In this document: positions 6,504 to 9,474 of the stretch, one piece after another
Layout: the number at the start of each line of letters is the position of its first letter
Position numbering within the stretch: the first letter of the stretch is position 1
DNA from: JBOGGX01 sp050744245
GTDB taxonomy: Bacteria > Actinomycetota > Acidimicrobiia > Acidimicrobiales > JBOGGX01
Length of the DNA: 9,474 nucleotides
Assembly: GCA_050744245.1 (NCBI GenBank)
Contig: JBOGGX010000165.1
Span: 1 to 9,474 of the forward strand
Direction: 5' to 3'
Translations under genes and position numbers: made by a program
The notes under the pieces: generated by a model
Told to the model about the DNA's origin: nothing
Seen by the model: only the letters and a program-made list of their open reading frames with translations
The model's database searches: none

Positions 6504-7892
6504 CTACGACTCGCGGCGGCGCAGCACCTCGGGAAATCTCGGCCGTAGGGGACCGCGCGTGCGCTCTCGGATCGCACCGCGCCACACGCCGAGGCCGTAG
6601 GCGACGTCGTCGAGCAGGCGTAGGCCAACATAGCGGACCGGGTCGAGCGGCGGTCGGTCGCGGCGCCAGTCGAGCAACGCCGGAACCAAGACGGCGGCCA
6701 CCGCGGCCCGGCGGGCTCGCCGACTGACGACTGCCGCAGCGAGGGTCGCGGGCCACCACGGGCGGACCATGGCGTTGGCGATGAGCCGGCCGGCGTACAG
6801 GTTGCCGAGCCCGGCGATCCTGAGCGCGGACCCGAGCGGGTCGTCGAGCCGGTCCAGCCGCTGGGCGAGCAGGACGACGCTGCCCGCGGCCACGGCGGCA
6901 CCCAGCCCCGGCGCGCCCGCGGCGGCGAAGGCCCAGGCGGCCAGGCTCCAGCGCGACACGGCGAGCGGGGGCACGTTCCCCGGGTGGCGACGATCGAGCG
7001 GCGCGGCCGACTCGCCGTAGACGATCCGCCTTCCGATCCACTCCGTGGGCTCGACGCGGTGGCGGTGGCGGACGACGGCCGCGGGCTCATAGCGCAGCCG
7101 CCAGCCGGCCTCGCCCAGCCGCCAAACGAAGTCGACGTCCTCGCCGATGTGGATCGACTCGTCGAACCCGGCGATGGCGCGGGCGGCGTCGGTGCGAACC
7201 ACGATGGCCGCGGCCGGCACGTAGGCGACCCGTGTGCCCGGCCGGATGGGGCCGGGTTGGGGGCCGAGGTCGAGGGGCGACCTGACCGACTCGTAGCGGG
7301 CGAACGCGCCGGAGCGGGGACCGAGGCCGGCCGGGCCGAGGATCCTGGGCGCCACGGCCGCCACCAGAGGGTCGGCGAAGTGGGCGAGCAATGGTTCGAG
7401 CCAACCGGGGGTGGCCTCACCGTCGGAATCGACGAACGCAACGAGCGGCGTCGTCACCAGGGCCAGGCCGGTGTTGCGGGCCGCGCCCGGTCCTCCGGGT
7501 CGTGGTCGCCGGACGACAACTGCATCGTCCACATTGGACGTCGGCGTGTCCGAGCCGTCGTCGACGACGACGACCCGACCGACGGGGCCGATGGAGGCGA
7601 GCACCTCCACGACGGACCGGTCCCTGACCGGCAAGACGACGGTCACGTCCGCGGGCGAGAACGGACCGGCGCCGGGGACAGGTACGGGGTGCACGATGCC
7701 GGCGTCGAGCAGGCGGTCGACCAGCCGGCCGCTCGCGCTCGAGCCGTCGACGGGCACGGCCTCGCCGGCCGCCAGCCGGTCGACCAGGTCGGCGCCGTTG
7801 GACGACAGCCGCAGCATCCGGAGCGGGGAGCCGCCGACCAGGACCCGTCCGTTCTCGTAGCGGCGCACCGAACGGTCGAGCGAGTAGCGCAC
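6504..7892 (-). CDS. mftF: Mycofactocin glycosyltransferase MftF
   Basis: A GT2-family glycosyltransferase of 462 residues, close to characterised MftF length. In the known pathway MftF attaches a beta-1,4-glucan chain to the peptide-derived mycofactocin core. A small N-terminal module (1-75, with RRYENGRVLVGGSPLRMLRLS) precedes the GT-A domain (about 82-300). That domain carries the nucleotide-sugar motif VVVDDGS (108-114), a GPGAARNTG stretch (134-142), the DXD-type metal site FVDSDG (D155, D157) and the putative catalytic pair E251-D252 in GEDVDFVWR. The C-terminal third (about 310-430) is Ala/Val/Leu-rich and may be membrane-associated. The GTG at 7892 starts 3 bases after the SDR stop codon with no Shine-Dalgarno sequence, so translation is probably coupled. 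It is the last gene of the minus-strand operon. The name rests on the motifs and the neighbouring mftE and SDR. Confidence 0.93.
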   Translation of the reverse strand: MRYSLDRSVRRYENGRVLVGGSPLRMLRLSSNGADLVDRLAAGEAVPVDGSSASGRLVDRLLDAGIVHPVPVPGAGPFSPADVTVVLPVRDRSVVEVLASIGPVGRVVVVDDGSDTPTSNVDDAVVVRRPRPGGPGAARNTGLALVTTPLVAFVDSDGEATPGWLEPLLAHFADPLVAAVAPRILGPAGLGPRSGAFARYESVRSPLDLGPQPGPIRPGTRVAYVPAAAIVVRTDAARAIAGFDESIHIGEDVDFVWRLGEAGWRLRYEPAAVVRHRHRVEPTEWIGRRIVYGESAAPLDRRHPGNVPPLAVSRWSLAAWAFAAAGAPGLGAAVAAGSVVLLAQRLDRLDDPLGSALRIAGLGNLYAGRLIANAMVRPWWPATLAAAVVSRRARRAAVAAVLVPALLDWRRDRPPLDPVRYVGLRLLDDVAYGLGVWRGAIRERTRGPLRPRFPEVLRRRES

Positions 7893-7895
7893 CGA

Positions 7896-8675
7896 TCAGG
7901 TGGCGCTCATGCCGGCGTCGACCGGTATGACGGCGCCGGTGATGCCGCTCGCCTCGGGGCGGCACAGGAAGGCCACCGCGGCGGCCACCTCGTCGGGTTC
8001 GAGCAGCCGGCCGAGCTCGTGGTAGCGGGCGAACTCCTCGGTGCTCGTCAGGTCGTAGACCGCGGCGCTGGCGTCGAGCATCCGGGTCGCGGTCGAGCCC
8101 GGACAGACGATGTTGGCGGTCACGCCGTGGGGTCCGAGCTCGGCGGCCAGGCTCGAGGTCAGCCCGATGACGCCGTGCTTGGACGCGGCGTACGCCGCCA
8201 GTTGGGGCAGCGCCCGTATCCCGGCCGCCGACGAGATGGCGACGAACCGGCCCTGCCGGGGCTCGGGCCGGGCCAGCAGGGCGGGCACGGCCGCCGTCGC
8301 CAGCCGCCACACGCCGGTGAGGTTGACGTCGAGCTGGACGCTCCAGGCCTCTTCCGAGAGCCGCCAGGCCGGCGGCCCGCCGACGAGCACGCCCGCGGCG
8401 GCCACCACGGCGTCGAGCCCGCCGAACCGTTGCGTGGCCGTGGCCACGGCCTCGGCCATCGCCCCGGGCGAGCGGACGTCGCCGACGACCCCGACCACCT
8501 TGTCCCCGCCGGCGACGACCTCGTCGAGGTCGGCCCGGGTGGCCAGCGTGTACGGCACGGCCGGGTCGTCGGCGCAGGCGTCAACCGCGACCACGGCCCA
8601 GCCGTCGGCGGCGAGGCGGCGCACGGTCGCCGCTCCTATTCCCCTGGCCCCTCCGGTCACCAGGGCGACGTTCAC
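7896..8675 (-). CDS. Mycofactocin-coupled SDR family oxidoreductase
   Basis: A 259-residue short-chain dehydrogenase/reductase, probably an NAD-dependent alcohol or carbonyl oxidoreductase whose substrate cannot be read from sequence. The Rossmann signature TGGARGIG is at 7-14, D32 after beta-2 favours NAD over NADP, and D66 is the adenine-binding Asp. The catalytic set N118, S149, Y162 and K166 (YAASK) is complete, and the C-terminus GITGAVIPVDAGMSAT is typical. AAAG (92-95) replaces the usual NNAG. An extra segment after beta-2 (about 33-55, PYTLATRADLDEVV) matches the insert I recall from mycofactocin-coupled SDRs, which hold NAD so tightly that an external acceptor must reoxidise it. The GTG at 8675 overlaps the mftE stop (GTGA), and the gene lies between mftE and mftF. 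The frame is open further upstream, but that part only shadows mftE. Confidence 0.9.
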   Translation of the reverse strand: MNVALVTGGARGIGAATVRRLAADGWAVVAVDACADDPAVPYTLATRADLDEVVAGGDKVVGVVGDVRSPGAMAEAVATATQRFGGLDAVVAAAGVLVGGPPAWRLSEEAWSVQLDVNLTGVWRLATAAVPALLARPEPRQGRFVAISSAAGIRALPQLAAYAASKHGVIGLTSSLAAELGPHGVTANIVCPGSTATRMLDASAAVYDLTSTEEFARYHELGRLLEPDEVAAAVAFLCRPEASGITGAVIPVDAGMSAT

Positions 8676-9346
8676 GGGACCCAGCTTTCGATGGCGGCGT
8701 CGAGGTCGTCGATCAATCGCTCGAGCGCGACCCGGCCCTCCTCGGCGTTGGCCCCGGCCGGATCGCCGAGCACGCCGTTGGGCGAGACCGGCCTCACCCC
8801 TTCGGCCCGGAGGGTGGGGAGCAGCTCGGCCAGCGGCTCGGTGGTGCCCGCTGCGGCCCGGTCGCGGCGCACGAGTCCGGGGGCGATGGCCAGCAGCAGC
8901 GACGTCTCGGTGCGGCCCGCGTGGGCATCGCCCCCGGCGACCGTGGCCGACCAGGGCAGCACCCGCCGACCGTCCGAGGTGAGCCGGGCGACGGCGCGGG
9001 CGACCGGTTCGGCGTTGCCGCCGTGGGCCGAGACCAGCACGACTCCGGCGTAGGCGTCGGCCGATCGCACCAGCTCGACCAGTACCAGTTCGGTGGCGGC
9101 CCGCCCGATCGACAGGGTTCCCAGGAAGCCGGCGTGCTCCCCGCTCGACCCGTACGCCAGCGCCGGGGCGACGGTGACATCGGGCCGGCGGTGCGCCAGG
9201 CCATCCGCCACGGCGGTGGCGATGCGGGTGTCGGTGTCGAACGGCAGGTGCGGGCCGTGCTGCTCGGTGCTGCCCAACGGGACGACGAGCAGCGGCCGGC
9301 CGGCGGCGGCCGCCTCGGGCCAGGTCGACGAGCCCAGGTCCGGCAT
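8672..9346 (-). CDS. mftE: Mycofactocin biosynthesis peptidase MftE (creatininase family)
   Basis: A 224-residue metal-dependent amidohydrolase of the creatininase fold. MftE cuts the MftC-modified MftA peptide to free the Val-Tyr-derived dipeptide (AHDP) that MftD then oxidises. Family motifs are intact: VVPLGSTEQHGPHLP (21-35, with E28 and H30), DTDT (D37, D39), SAHGGN (106-111, H108) and HAGRTETS (142-149, E147), which together form the expected two-metal site. YGSSGEHAGFLGTLSIG (65-81) is also typical of the subfamily. I chose ATG 9346: its first base is the last base of the upstream stop (TGATG), and GGTGAG at 9360-9355 sits 8 bases away. The GTG at 9349 would add one residue and is equally possible. 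The 3' end overlaps the SDR start by 4 bases. It could in principle be a non-mycofactocin creatininase homologue, but the operon with mftF and the SDR argues against that. Confidence 0.93.
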   Translation of the reverse strand: MPDLGSSTWPEAAAAGRPLLVVPLGSTEQHGPHLPFDTDTRIATAVADGLAHRRPDVTVAPALAYGSSGEHAGFLGTLSIGRAATELVLVELVRSADAYAGVVLVSAHGGNAEPVARAVARLTSDGRRVLPWSATVAGGDAHAGRTETSLLLAIAPGLVRRDRAAAGTTEPLAELLPTLRAEGVRPVSPNGVLGDPAGANAEEGRVALERLIDDLDAAIESWVP

Positions 9347-9474
9347 CACCAGAGCTCACCCCATTGGCGGAGGGCGCCCAGCAGCCGGTCGGCGGCCGCG
9401 GCGGGGTCGAGCAGCTCGGGTTCGGCCCGGGCGACGCTCGCCATCGGGGCGACCAGGGCACCGATGCGCTGCCC
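9346..9474 (-). CDS. C-terminal fragment of an unidentified gene upstream of mftE
   Basis: The last 42 codons and stop of a gene that enters from the right edge. Strong G/C bias at third positions and the overlapping TGATG junction with mftE mark it as real and as part of the same transcript. The visible residues include RIGALVAPMASVARAEPELL and end in ALRQWGELW: Ala/Leu-rich and probably helical. I do not recognise it. Its ending is unlike the C-termini I recall for MftD (the FMN-dependent dehydrogenase usually next to mftE), MftC or MftB, although a divergent MftD or MftC tail cannot be ruled out from so short a piece. Confidence 0.8.
   Translation of the reverse strand, partial: GQRIGALVAPMASVARAEPELLDPAAAADRLLGALRQWGELW

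Noticed and set aside
6984..9053. A 689-codon plus-strand open frame across the minus-strand operon
   Set aside because: It crosses three well-supported minus-strand genes, and its composition (Gly, Arg, Asp, His) is typical of antisense shadows. The minus-strand products carry full catalytic motifs.
8676..9461. N-terminal extension of the SDR frame to an ATG at 9461, giving a 521-residue protein
   Set aside because: The extension is a Pro/Arg-rich shadow of mftE. The SDR Rossmann motif begins at residue 7 from the GTG at 8675, which has a classic GTGA overlap.

Overview
This is a high-GC, GC3-rich window. Real genes here have about 88-96% G/C at third codon positions. It looks like chromosomal DNA of an actinobacterium. 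Short Cys-anchored lipoproteins, a Thr-rich 'TTTT' linker, a DUF4262-type protein and a mycofactocin locus suggest Acidimicrobiia or a related lineage, but that placement is inference from gene style, with no marker gene or database comparison behind it.

Layout. Positions 1-228 hold no convincing gene and are relatively AT-rich. On the plus strand follow a small DUF3558-like lipoprotein (229-729), a complete cobalamin-dependent methionine synthase metH (810-4307) and a DUF4262-like protein with an odd Arg-rich tail (4351-4944). After a 124-base spacer come two translationally coupled secreted proteins: a Thr-linker lipoprotein (5069-5650) and a signal-peptide protein with a PKD-like beta domain (5647-6471). 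From 6504 to the right edge everything lies on the minus strand and converges on that pair. Read in transcription order from the right edge, it contains the last 42 codons of an unidentified gene, then mftE (creatininase-family peptidase), an SDR oxidoreductase of the mycofactocin-coupled type, and mftF (GT2 glycosyltransferase). Junctions are overlapping or 3 bases apart, so this is one polycistronic unit.

How the genes work together. The right half is the distal part of a mycofactocin operon. In the established pathway MftC modifies the C-terminal Val-Tyr of the MftA precursor, MftE releases the modified dipeptide, MftD oxidises it to the redox-active cofactor, and MftF adds glucose units. 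The SDR is a likely client dehydrogenase that uses the cofactor to reoxidise its bound nicotinamide. mftA, mftB, mftC and mftD are not visible and would be expected beyond the right edge, although the partial gene at the edge does not look like any of them. metH is a stand-alone core-metabolism gene with all four modules and key ligands intact.

Most unusual signals: (a) a sharply bounded drop in GC3 (about 69% against 91-96% in the flanks) running from the second half of the 5069-5650 lipoprotein into the first 60% of the next gene, ignoring the gene boundary; (b) the unidentified gene coupled directly to mftE; (c) the SDR placed between mftE and mftF; (d) the Arg-rich C-terminal segment of the DUF4262 protein. 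No tRNA, rRNA, CRISPR array, insertion sequence or riboswitch was recognised.
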